Assembly (NCBI RefSeq): GCF_900605495.1
Contig: NZ_LR027602.1
Span: 279,408-343,407, forward strand
Direction of reading: 5' to 3'
Origin: Bacilliculturomica massiliensis
GTDB lineage: Bacteria > Bacillota > Clostridia > Peptostreptococcales > Anaerovoracaceae
Length of the DNA stretch: 64,000 nucleotides
In this document: positions 25,701 to 34,000 of the stretch, piece after piece
Position numbering within the stretch: position 1 is the first letter of the stretch
Layout: each line of letters starts with the position of its first letter
Program-made: the position numbers and the translations under genes
The notes under the pieces: model-generated
What the model saw: the letters and a program-made list of their open reading frames with translations, nothing else
Told to the model about the DNA's origin: nothing
Databases searched by the model: none

Positions 25701-25949
25701 GGCTCCGCCGAATACAATCAGGCGCTCGATGTGATCAGGACGGGCCAGCAGCGTCTGAAGGACAATCCCGACGTGGACATGCCGGGCTACACGCCGCGGA
25801 AAGAGGACGCCTGGCGGAATGAGAAAGTCGCCATCCGAGACCAGATCGAGGCGGAAAACCGAAAGGCCATCGATGAAGGCCGCAAGCTCTACGACTGGGA
25901 TCACGAGATCCAGGATCCGCTGACGGCGTGGCCGGGGTGGAATCAGTGA
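22707..25949 (+). CDS. Secreted dihaem c-type cytochrome of the hydrazine-synthase-alpha-like family
   Basis: The product has 1080 residues from the ATG at 22707 (GGAGGAGAGG site). The signal peptide is about residues 1-31 (ending GTAYAA). A jelly-roll-like module follows (about 32-175, starting LVFNFESGTLAPFTMV) and recurs in the protein at 31085. A TolB-like propeller starts near residue 282 (MKILFVTRQQYAGSHHNTHT). The middle domain (GSAYFEVPQDKFVYFQLLD) ends in haem site CVGCH (757-761), and a second site CLDCH is at 832-836. The order propeller, middle domain with CxGCHE, C-terminal haem is that of hydrazine synthase alpha and its many uncharacterised relatives in Planctomycetes. Hydrazine synthesis is not implied. 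It overlaps the Ccs1 gene by four bases. Confidence 0.8.
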   Translation: MNKTEWKRMLCAALILCMMTAMIPVGTAYAAEKLVFNFESGTLAPFTMVTGNTPGPIGSRTTEFNSPQRNINKEGTYYLTSIEDGSGGYSDGYTAEFRSPLFVLTGTEVTFKVGGGTDSSKLYVALCDESGTVVRKATSPTNQYLFTDVTWDLSGAITPGNVYYLKIVDSSTGGWGHIIFDDFQAQGYVCEYLTDNIAKAVTGWDQASLEALRTTVAESSDSWSDPSEAEAVYLQISELQSRLRELCSGTVALDDPRIPVFTKDADNLKQAISTKALGLQGMKILFVTRQQYAGSHHNTHTMFPAADGEYDGKANFRPGSALKVLDMATGEVTTLMETATGAYRDPDVSYDGNRVLLSVRDSADSSYNIWEYTLNDSKTAIVDSRQLTAMKNADDMDPLYMPSGNIVFSSTRDPKYVMCNRHIAANLYRMEADGANIVKITNSTLFERPTDVLNDGRIIYDRWEYNDMNFGSAQGLWTVGEDGTQQVTYYGNNSPAGAVIDAKAIPGSQKVAAILSSCHDRPWGALAVIDRSRGVDGKDPVIRTWPASAINSVRDQNQGLSIDAYSGLSIKYEDPRPLDEDHIIVSRQVQSGSEKMGLYLVDSSGKESKLYVDDTSRGAYDATVLASRTKPIVLSERRNYKDEAGTFFVQNVYEGEHMQGVEKGTVKTLRIVESVPKRYVAISNQWAAEGQENPGVNWHSFEVKRVLGEVPVYSDGSAYFEVPQDKFVYFQLLDKDGKMIQSMRSGTLVQSGEKTGCVGCHEDRRITPDLNNPVKTPEALRRSFSADGVNVPDKPTLYEQTRGGTVYGGTPYEETKNMNYLTDVQPIFTAKCLDCHGYDRKDGNLTLAPDKGVIFNASYVDLWRARGTSARFGNYLGVIGAGSTVFTPAMSWGSYSSPLVKAVFSSQHESYLKSVGKEPLTAAEKRKIAEWVDLNATYYGDYSTNYPNGPGGRSPLSSSELSKIPGGLQWNFGWSESRAMPIYFDNPEKSPILSRWAVGSAEYNQALDVIRTGQQRLKDNPDVDMPGYTPRKEDAWRNEKVAIRDQIEAENRKAIDEGRKLYDWDHEIQDPLTAWPGWNQ

Positions 25950-26617
25950 GAAACTCGATGAAGGCGGCCGCTGTTTCCATGGGCCTGCTGGCTGCGGCCC
26001 TGCTGGTCGGTTCGCTGTTGAATGACGGGTTGTTCGGGGGAGCCTTTTACACGAAATGGATCTTTTTGATCCCAAGCGCGCTGTTTTCCGGGGTGCTGGT
26101 CCTCTGTCTTGTACAGAGGGGGGGAAAAGGTCTGTGGTTTTATCTCTCTCACGGCGGGCTGATTCTGGTGATCGTGGGCGCCCTTCTGGGATGGGCCATC
26201 GGCCGGGAAGCAACCTTTCAGATCCCGATTGATTCGAATACGACCTACGGCGAGGTACAGATGTCCTCGGGGGAGCTCCTGTCCTTCGGCTTTGACATCT
26301 CCGCTCAAAGCTTTGCGCTGGAGCGGAAGGGGGAGGCGGTGAGCCAGTATACGGCGGAGCTGCGGGTGATCGACGGCGAGACAGACGACGTCCGCCCCAT
26401 GAAGGTGAATGCGCCGGTGGCTCATCGGGGCTGGAAATTTTACCTGATGGATTATGACCACGAAAATCAGTCGTATCTGTTCCTGTACGCGAAGAAGGAT
26501 CCTGGAAACCGTCTCTTCGCCGCAGGGCTGTGGATGATCGTGATCGGAACGGCGGGCCTCTGTTTTCAGGGCGCGTTCGGGGCGAAAGGAAACGGAGGGC
26601 GCAATGGAAAAGCTTGA
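25946..26617 (+). CDS. ccs1: Cytochrome c biogenesis protein ResB/Ccs1, short form
   Basis: The product has about 223 residues if started at the GTG at 25946 (GTGA overlap with the cytochrome stop); an ATG at 25958 is the alternative. Three membrane segments lie in the first 85 residues, the third with a candidate haem-ligand His (WFYLSHGGLILVIVGALLG). An extracytoplasmic domain with APVAHRGWKFYLMDYD and a last membrane segment (AAGLWMIVIGTAGLCF) follow. With CcsA it forms the System II machine that exports haem and attaches it to CxxCH motifs outside the membrane. It is much shorter than the 400-550 residues of Bacillus ResB, as in the compact forms of some anaerobes. Confidence 0.82.
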   Translation: MRNSMKAAAVSMGLLAAALLVGSLLNDGLFGGAFYTKWIFLIPSALFSGVLVLCLVQRGGKGLWFYLSHGGLILVIVGALLGWAIGREATFQIPIDSNTTYGEVQMSSGELLSFGFDISAQSFALERKGEAVSQYTAELRVIDGETDDVRPMKVNAPVAHRGWKFYLMDYDHENQSYLFLYAKKDPGNRLFAAGLWMIVIGTAGLCFQGAFGAKGNGGRNGKA

Positions 26618-27386
26618 GCTTCTGGCTGCGGCGCTGAGTTTGGGGGCGGCGGTCTGTTATCTGGCCGCAGGGGCTCTTTTTCTCGGGAGACCGGATAAGG
26701 GCGCTGCTGCGGCGGCCCTTGGCTGGTGCTTTAACCTGGGCATTTTTATCAAGAATATTGTACTGAACGGATATGCGCCCTTTGCCAGCATGTATCAGGT
26801 GTTGTCCGTGCTGTCGCTGTGCTTTGTGCCCATCTGCCTGTTCCTGACGCGGAAGAGACAGGCGGATCGCTGGCTGTGGCCTTATTTCTGTTTTCCGGCG
26901 GCGCTGCCGCTGATCGGAACGCTGTTTATGGACAAAGAGCTGAAGTGGGCTCTCGTCCCGGCGCTGCAGTCGGCCTGGTTTGTGCCCCACGTGCTCAGCT
27001 ACATGCTGTCCTACTCGCTGGCTGCCGTGGCCTTTGCGCTGACAGCGGTCTCTGCAGTGAGACGGGAAGGGGAGCAGAGGCTGCGGTATGAGCACGCGGC
27101 GTATCGCATTTTGAGGACGGCATTTCCTTTCATGACCGCAGGGCTTTGTTTCGGAGCCCTTTGGGCAGATCAGGTCTGGGGGAATTTCTGGCAGTGGGAT
27201 GTGAAGGAAATCTGGTCGCTGATCACGGCGCTCTGTTATCTGTGCTATTTTCATTTTCGGCGGGTTCCGGGCGGCCGCCGTGCGGCGAATATTTGGTCAG
27301 TTCTGGGATTCGCCAGTCTGATCGTCACCTTTTTATGTGTCAACCTGCTGCCCGGAGTGGAGGAATCCTTCCACTTGTACGCGTGA
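26604..27386 (+). CDS. ccsA: Cytochrome c biogenesis protein CcsA
   Basis: The product has 260 residues and about eight membrane segments. It carries the tryptophan-rich haem-handling motif WGNFWQWDVKEIWSLIT (Trp192 to Asp199) and His residues in FVPHVLSYMLSYS. The family presents haem to apocytochromes together with ResB/Ccs1. It overlaps the Ccs1 gene by 14 bases and stands between two secreted cytochromes, which are its evident clients. Confidence 0.93.
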   Translation: MEKLELLAAALSLGAAVCYLAAGALFLGRPDKGAAAAALGWCFNLGIFIKNIVLNGYAPFASMYQVLSVLSLCFVPICLFLTRKRQADRWLWPYFCFPAALPLIGTLFMDKELKWALVPALQSAWFVPHVLSYMLSYSLAAVAFALTAVSAVRREGEQRLRYEHAAYRILRTAFPFMTAGLCFGALWADQVWGNFWQWDVKEIWSLITALCYLCYFHFRRVPGGRRAANIWSVLGFASLIVTFLCVNLLPGVEESFHLYA

Positions 27387-27406
27387 GGAAAGAAAGGAGC
27401 CGACGA

Positions 27407-30400
27407 GTGCTGAGAAAAATCAAGGGATGGGGAAAACGTCCGTCTGTTCTGCTTCTGACGGGGCTGCTTCTTGCGTCCGCCGCCGCGCCGGCGGCTTACG
27501 GCGAAAGCAGACTGGAAGAGTATGAGCGGGAAAATTTGAGTCAGATGACGGTGACCACGCCGCAGGAGGAGATCGTTCCGGAAACAGTGGGCGGCGAAGG
27601 AGCGGAAAAGGCGCTGCTTCGGGCCTGGTCCATCATGCCTGCGTCCGACGGGGCGAAAGGGACAGAGGGCGCGAGAGACGAGTCCGGGTACAGTTCGCCG
27701 CTGGAGGTGGCTGTTTCCTCAAACAAGATCTATGTGGCGGACTATACGGCAGGATGCGTTCGGGTATTGAACGCCGGCGACGACACGCAGAAGGCGGTGA
27801 TCCAGCTGGCGGAGCGGCCGACCGCTCTGCGGCTCTCCGCGGACGGCGGGAGACTTTATGTAGGAGCCGGCGGGGCCAACGGAAAAATTTATGAGATCGA
27901 CACGGCGGCGGACGCCGTTGTCCGAACGCTGGAGGCGGGTCATACGCCCAGCGCTCTGGAGCTCTCCGCGGACGGCGGTACGCTTTATGCGGCCAATCGG
28001 TTTGACGGCACGCTGCAGGTGGTGGATCTGCATACAGGAGCCACCACAGCGGTGCTGCCTGTCACAAGAGAACCCATGTCCATGGTGCGGACGGGAGACA
28101 AGCTGTTTCTGGCCAGCCATCTGATCACGGGAAGCGCGCAGCAGGACAGTGTGGCCTCCGATGTGGTCTGCATTGATCTGAGCGCGCCGGATATCGCGGC
28201 GGAATCGGCGCGGACGACGATCCGGCTGATGAACGGTTCCACGAATGTGAAGGATATGGCGGTTTCTCCCGACGGAAAATACGTGTATTTGAGTCACGCC
28301 GTCGGGCGGTACAACGTAGCCACCACCCAGGCGGACCGGGGCTGGATCTACAACAACGCGGTGACGGAGCTCCGCGTGTCAGATATGGCGATAACGGCAG
28401 TGATGATGCTGGACGATCTGGACCTGGGAGCCGGAAATCCCTGGGGTGTGGCGGCCACGGACACAAAGCTGTTTGTGGCCATCTCTGGGACCCGGGAGCT
28501 GATGATCATCGACCGGACCAGGATGCGGGCCAAGATCGACGCGGTGACGGACGGAAGCTATTGGAACGGCAGGAATGCGGCGCTGAAATATCAGGGCTAT
28601 CTGCAGAATAAAGATGATATCGCCAACGACCTGACCTTTCTGACGGAGATGAAGACGCGGGTGAGCCTGGGACAGGACGGGCCCAGAGGACTGGCGGTTT
28701 CGGAAGACGGACGGACGGTGTACACGGCTAATTATTTTTCCGGAAGTCTCTCCGCGGTAAGCGCGGATGGAGGGTCAAAGCGAACGGTGAGCTTCGACAC
28801 GGCGGCGGAGGATGACGTGAGAACCGGCGAACGGCTGTGGAACGACGCTACCATCGGCTATCAGCAGTGGCAGAGCTGCGCCTCCTGTCACCCAGACGCC
28901 AGAGTGGACGGTCTGAACTGGGACAATCTGAACGACGGTATCGGCACGCCCAAGCAGGCCAGAAGCATGCTCTATACATTTAAAAGGGGAAGGGTGATGG
29001 CCACGGGGATCCGGGCCAACGCCAAGGTAGCTGTGCGGGCCGGACTGAAGTATATCATGTTCAACGCCAACTATCCGGAGGAAGGGCTTCTGAAGATCGA
29101 CGCGTATCTCCAGTCCCTTGAGCCTGAGAGCAGCCCGTATCTGGTGAATGGACGGCTCAGCGAGTCGGCCCAGCGCGGCAGAGCGCTTTTCGATGGACAG
29201 GCCGGCTGCGCCGGCTGCCACGCCGGAGAGCTCAAGGGGCAGGATAAGCTGATCTACAACTATACGCAGACCGGAAATGAGACGCGGGGGCTGTTGGTGC
29301 CCCCGTTGGTGGAGGCCTGGCGGACGGCGCCCTATCTGTGCGACGGCAGGGCGGCCACGGTGAACGATGTGTTGACTACCTTTAACCCGGGTTACGACCA
29401 GGGGAAAGGAATCCATGGAAATGTCAACGATCTGTCGGAATCTCAGCTGGAGGATCTGTGCAATTATGTGATGTCTCTCTCCGATGAAATTACAATGCTG
29501 ACGGCAAGTCCCGCGCTGCTGGACTTCGGCGTCATAAACGACGGGACGGCATCGCCGCCGGCGATGACCGCAATTGTCCAAAATGAGTCGGACGCCGTCA
29601 TTTCCGGGCTGAAAGTCCGCATGAAGGACGCCGTTTCCTTCCGAGCAGAGCTGGCGAAGAGCGAGCTGGCCCCCGGCGAGACGGCGGACCTGACGATCTC
29701 GCTGACCGGCGGCGCGGTTGGTCCGGGCGCTTACAGCGATATGGCGGTAGTCAGCGCGGAGGGGATGGACGCGGTCACGGTGGAGACGCAGGTGTTGATT
29801 CCGGGAGAGCTTGCTTTGAGCGGCTCAGCGGTGGTCGGAGAAACGATGGCCATGGCGCCCAAGGGAGTTCGCAGCGATCTGAGCTATCAGTGGTACAGAG
29901 GAGCGGGGGCGGAGAATATGAGTCCCATTGGGGGCGCGCGCCAAAGCTTCTATACACTTACCGCAGCCGACGAGGGCATGGTGGTGAAGGTGGAAGCGGC
30001 CCGGGGCGGCGAGACGGTGCTGACCTCTTCGGTCAGCGAGACGGTGAGCCGGACGGCTCAGACTGTCAGGCTGCAGGTTGAAGGCGTGCCGAGAGTGGGC
30101 GAGACGCTGACAGCAGCCGTGACCGGGACGGACGAGCCGTATACCTATCGCTGGCTGACCGGTTCCACAGTGCTGAGCAATACGGATACCTGTAAAATAC
30201 GCCCGTATGAACAGGGCAAGGTGATCACAGTAGAGGCCGTCTGCGCCCAGACAGAAAACGTCCTGAAGAGCCGGCTGCATCCTGTATTGGAAAAAAATCA
30301 GGCGCTGGTGCGGATGACGGTCAAGGATGAAATGGGAGACCCGCTGGGGGCCTGTGATATTTATGGCCAGGACGATCCGGAGACGGCGCTGGCTGTTACA

Positions 30401-31027
30401 GGAAGCGACGGAAGGGCAGAATTTGCAGTCGGTGCGGGAAACTACACATTCACAGTGAAAAACGGCGGCCGGGAAACTTCGGTGGCTCTTGAGATCGGCG
30501 CGGCGCAGATCGAAGCTGGATCTGCGGAGTGCGGCGCGGTTCTCGCCCGGGGCGAGACGTACACGCTGAGCGGGAGGTTCACAGCAGCCGGCGAGTACGG
30601 GGCCAGGGCGGAGCTTCTTGACGAGACGGGAAGCGTGGTGGCCTCCGCGGATCTGCGGGCGCAGAAACAGAAGGAATTCACACTGACGGCTGCGGAGGGA
30701 AGCTATACGCTCCGGCTCACGAAGCCCGGTCATCTGAGCTGCACCGTCAGGGAGATTCCGCTGCGGGGAGATCTGACCATCCTAGAAGGGCTGGTATTGA
30801 TCCCGGGAAAGATCAGGCCGGGTACGAGCACCATCGATTTCAACGATATCGCCGCCATGTCCGGCGCCTTCGCCGGTCTCTTCCGTGCAGCCGATCAGCC
30901 TGACATCGATGGAGACGGTCTGTTCACGGCGCTGGATCTGCAGTATGTGCGGCAGAATTACGGCAAGTCCGCCATAGATACGACCTTTGCGGAGCTTGAA
31001 GGGGGTGTTGCCGCGCTGGAGAAATAG
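27407..31027 (+). CDS. Secreted propeller / dihaem-peroxidase-like cytochrome c with C-terminal dockerin
   Basis: The product has 1206 residues from the GTG at 27407, with AAAGGAG 7 bp upstream. The signal peptide is about 1-33. A YVTN-type propeller (about 75-460) shows LSADGGRLYVGAGG and LSADGGTLYAANRF. The dihaem part has CASCH (491-495) and CAGCH (601-605), followed by VPPLVEAWRTAPYLCDGRAA, which resembles bacterial dihaem peroxidase/MauG proteins. Ig-like domains (about 700-965) and a regulatory-type beta module (about 970-1130) follow. The C-terminus is dockerin-like: a degenerate first half (STIDFNDIAAMSGAFAG) and a canonical second half (DIDGDGLFTALDLQYVRQNYG). A dockerin on a cytochrome suggests recruitment to a surface scaffold. 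Confidence 0.82.
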   Translation: MLRKIKGWGKRPSVLLLTGLLLASAAAPAAYGESRLEEYERENLSQMTVTTPQEEIVPETVGGEGAEKALLRAWSIMPASDGAKGTEGARDESGYSSPLEVAVSSNKIYVADYTAGCVRVLNAGDDTQKAVIQLAERPTALRLSADGGRLYVGAGGANGKIYEIDTAADAVVRTLEAGHTPSALELSADGGTLYAANRFDGTLQVVDLHTGATTAVLPVTREPMSMVRTGDKLFLASHLITGSAQQDSVASDVVCIDLSAPDIAAESARTTIRLMNGSTNVKDMAVSPDGKYVYLSHAVGRYNVATTQADRGWIYNNAVTELRVSDMAITAVMMLDDLDLGAGNPWGVAATDTKLFVAISGTRELMIIDRTRMRAKIDAVTDGSYWNGRNAALKYQGYLQNKDDIANDLTFLTEMKTRVSLGQDGPRGLAVSEDGRTVYTANYFSGSLSAVSADGGSKRTVSFDTAAEDDVRTGERLWNDATIGYQQWQSCASCHPDARVDGLNWDNLNDGIGTPKQARSMLYTFKRGRVMATGIRANAKVAVRAGLKYIMFNANYPEEGLLKIDAYLQSLEPESSPYLVNGRLSESAQRGRALFDGQAGCAGCHAGELKGQDKLIYNYTQTGNETRGLLVPPLVEAWRTAPYLCDGRAATVNDVLTTFNPGYDQGKGIHGNVNDLSESQLEDLCNYVMSLSDEITMLTASPALLDFGVINDGTASPPAMTAIVQNESDAVISGLKVRMKDAVSFRAELAKSELAPGETADLTISLTGGAVGPGAYSDMAVVSAEGMDAVTVETQVLIPGELALSGSAVVGETMAMAPKGVRSDLSYQWYRGAGAENMSPIGGARQSFYTLTAADEGMVVKVEAARGGETVLTSSVSETVSRTAQTVRLQVEGVPRVGETLTAAVTGTDEPYTYRWLTGSTVLSNTDTCKIRPYEQGKVITVEAVCAQTENVLKSRLHPVLEKNQALVRMTVKDEMGDPLGACDIYGQDDPETALAVTGSDGRAEFAVGAGNYTFTVKNGGRETSVALEIGAAQIEAGSAECGAVLARGETYTLSGRFTAAGEYGARAELLDETGSVVASADLRAQKQKEFTLTAAEGSYTLRLTKPGHLSCTVREIPLRGDLTILEGLVLIPGKIRPGTSTIDFNDIAAMSGAFAGLFRAADQPDIDGDGLFTALDLQYVRQNYGKSAIDTTFAELEGGVAALEK

Positions 31028-31084
31028 AAGGGCTCCCTCAAAGGGAGAGACGTTATTGAGTGTGAGTTTGAAAAGGAGGAAGTT

Positions 31085-34000
31085 ATGAAGCGGAAGAAAA
31101 AGCTATTGGCGCTGCTGCTCAGCGCCGCCATGGCGGTTGGAAGCTTCGGCATGCCGGTATTCGCGGATGTCGGCGCCGGCGTCTCATCCGGCGCGGCGCA
31201 GGATTACAAATGGAGCTTTGAGGACGGCACGCCGCTGCCCTTTACACTGGTGGACGGGGATATCGGCAGTCAGCCCTTTATTGCCATGTGGGATTATTGC
31301 CGAAACCAATACGACAAAAGTGAGACGGTAAAGAAGGCATATGCGAGTAATAAGGACGGTACGTACTATATCAGTACGCTGAACGAACCGCTGAAAGGTC
31401 AAAACTATGATTATCCGAAATGCTCGGAGAGCTTTAAGGGAACACTGCGCTCTCCGGTGGTCAGCCTGGCCTCGGACACGGTTTCGATTAAGTTGTCCGG
31501 AGGATCCGGAAATTACTTTCGGATCGTAAACGCATCGGACGGCACGGTGCTTGCTACGCAGAACGCACCGGGAGCGTTCAAGCCCGCCGGCGGCTCTCAG
31601 ACGACAGGTTTCATCTTCCGGGACTATACGCTGAATATTCCGGCTGCGTCTTATACGGACGGGATGGAGGTCTATTTTGAACTGGTAGACAATACCACTT
31701 CGTCCTATGGCTTCGTTCAGCTGGACGACGTGAAGTTTCGCGCCTATTCCGTGGCGGAGGTCACGGGTGTGACCAAATATGCGGTTTCCGCCAATTCGAC
31801 GGGAAACGGCACGCTCTCCGTGAACACAGAGAGCACTGTGAAGAACGGCGCGGTACAGATCGCGGTAACGCCCAATGAGGGAGCGGAGCTGCTGAGCCTT
31901 ACGGTGACGGCGGCGGATAATTCCATTGTCGATATGGGAACGAAGACGCTGGCCTTTAACATGCCAGGTCAGGACGTGACGATAACCGCGGTCTTTTCCA
32001 CGGATATCAAAGAGTTCGACGCCATACCGGCGGTCCGCTACACCATCGGCGAGGCGGGCAATCCCCTGCCGGAAAAGGTGGCGGTCACATATTCTGACGA
32101 TGTAAAGGGGAATGTGGACGTCACGTGGGACGCCGCGACCTACTCTCTGGATCGGGCGGGTACCTACAATGTGACGGGAACGGTGGGGGGGACGAGCCTG
32201 AAGCCGACGTTCCAGCTCACAGTCTACGAGCCTGCCGAAGGAAATTACATTCTGGGCGGAGCCTTTGCGCTGAACGAGGGCTCTGAGACGGAAGGAACCT
32301 ATACTGCGTCAGTGAAGCTGAATGGGATCAGCGCGGTGGCGGGAACCTTTGGAATTCAGTACGACTCCGCGATCATGAAGGTGAAGCAGGGCGGCACGGC
32401 GTATTGGAACGGTGCGACCGGCTCCGGCGTGACGATGCCCTCGGGGAGCAATTATATGATCCTCGGCTGGATGTCAGGAGAGGAACCGGGGCGTCCTCCT
32501 GTGGACGCCTCCGCGGCGCCGGTGGAGATCATGTCCGTCGCCTTCGACATGACGAAGGCCGATTACGACCGGCTGTTCTGCCGGGATTCGCTGAGGGTTT
32601 ACAGCTATGAGGGAACAGACACGTCGATCTGGCACAACGGCGGCTACCTCATCGACAGCGGAACGGCATACGCTTTCGCGTCGCAGAACACAGTCAGCTA
32701 TGAGAGAATGGACCGCTATCTCACAGAGATCACCGCGCTTCCGGGGGCCGTGGTCACCATCAACGGCGTTTCCGCAACGGCCAACGCCCAGGGAAAGGTC
32801 CTCTTCGCTCTGGCGGACGGCGTGACGGCCTATCAGGCGCAGAAGACCGGGTACTTGCTGGCCAGCGGGACCTTTACAGCCGCCGCCGGGACGGCCCAGA
32901 CCATCCCGATGAAGGAAGATCAGGGCGTCGTGAGCTATAAGTGGAGTTTTGAGGACGGAACGCCGCTGCCCTTTACCCTGGTGGACGGGGACGTCAGCGC
33001 CTATCCTTTCATTTCCACATGGGATTACTGCCGGAATGAAAGGAAATCAAGTGCGGAGATCCAAGAGATCTACAACATCAACAAGGACGGCACGTATTAC
33101 TTGTCCACACTGCAGGAACTGATCGCGAATCAGAATACGGCAGCTGCAGCAGATAAATACAATGAGGCATTTAAAGGGACGCTTCGGTCGCCCAAGGTCA
33201 GTCTGGCGTCAGATACGGTGGCCTTTAAGCTCAGCGGCGGAACGGCCAACTACTTCCGGATCGTGGACGCGGCGACGGGCACAGAGCTGGCCAGGCAGAA
33301 CGCCCGCGGTACTTCAAAGCCCGCCGGCGGAAGCCGCGCCACTGCCAATATCTTTCATGACGAGTTGCTGACCATCCCCGCGGATAAATATCAGGACGGT
33401 ATGGAAGTCTATTTTGAACTTGTGGACGCCGCAACAGCATCCTATGGGTATGTGCAGCTGGACGACGTGCGCTTCAGCGCTTATTCGGTGGAGGAGCCGC
33501 CGGCTATGGATAGATATTCCATATCGGTGGACGCACAGGGAGCGGGCACGGTGACGCTGAACACGGAGAGCACGATCCAAAACGGCTTTGTGCAGGTCAC
33601 TGCAGTTCCCAATGAAGGAGCAGAGCTGAAAACCCTGGAAGTTACGGCGGAGGACGGAAGCGCTGTGGCCATCGGCGCCGCGGGTCATGCATTCGCTATG
33701 CCCGCGCAGAATGTGACGGTCTCTGCCGTCTTCGTCGACGGTTATGGCATCGGTCTGGAAAGCAGCGGAGTGACCCTGACCAGCGGAGCGGTAGCTCTGA
33801 GTCTGGGAACGGCTGCAGAAGGCTACACGTCGGCAGAGTCTGCCACGATCACGGTCAGCAACAGCGGAACCGGGAAGGTGACCGGTCTGAAGGCGGCGCT
33901 GAGCGGAGCCGGAGCGAACAGCTTCACGCTGGGAACACTGTCGGCCAATGAGATCGCTCAGGGAGCATCCGCAACCTTTACAGTCGAGCCGAAGCCCAGT

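Noticed and set aside
22707..25949. Hydrazine synthesis (anammox) by the HZS-alpha-like protein
   Set aside because: No beta or gamma subunits, hydrazine dehydrogenase or related genes are in the window, and most family members occur in organisms without anammox.
25014..27254. A 746-codon minus-strand open frame opposite the haem protein and the ccs genes
   Set aside because: Antisense to three genes with clear motifs; the product is low in hydrophobic order and unlike any known protein.
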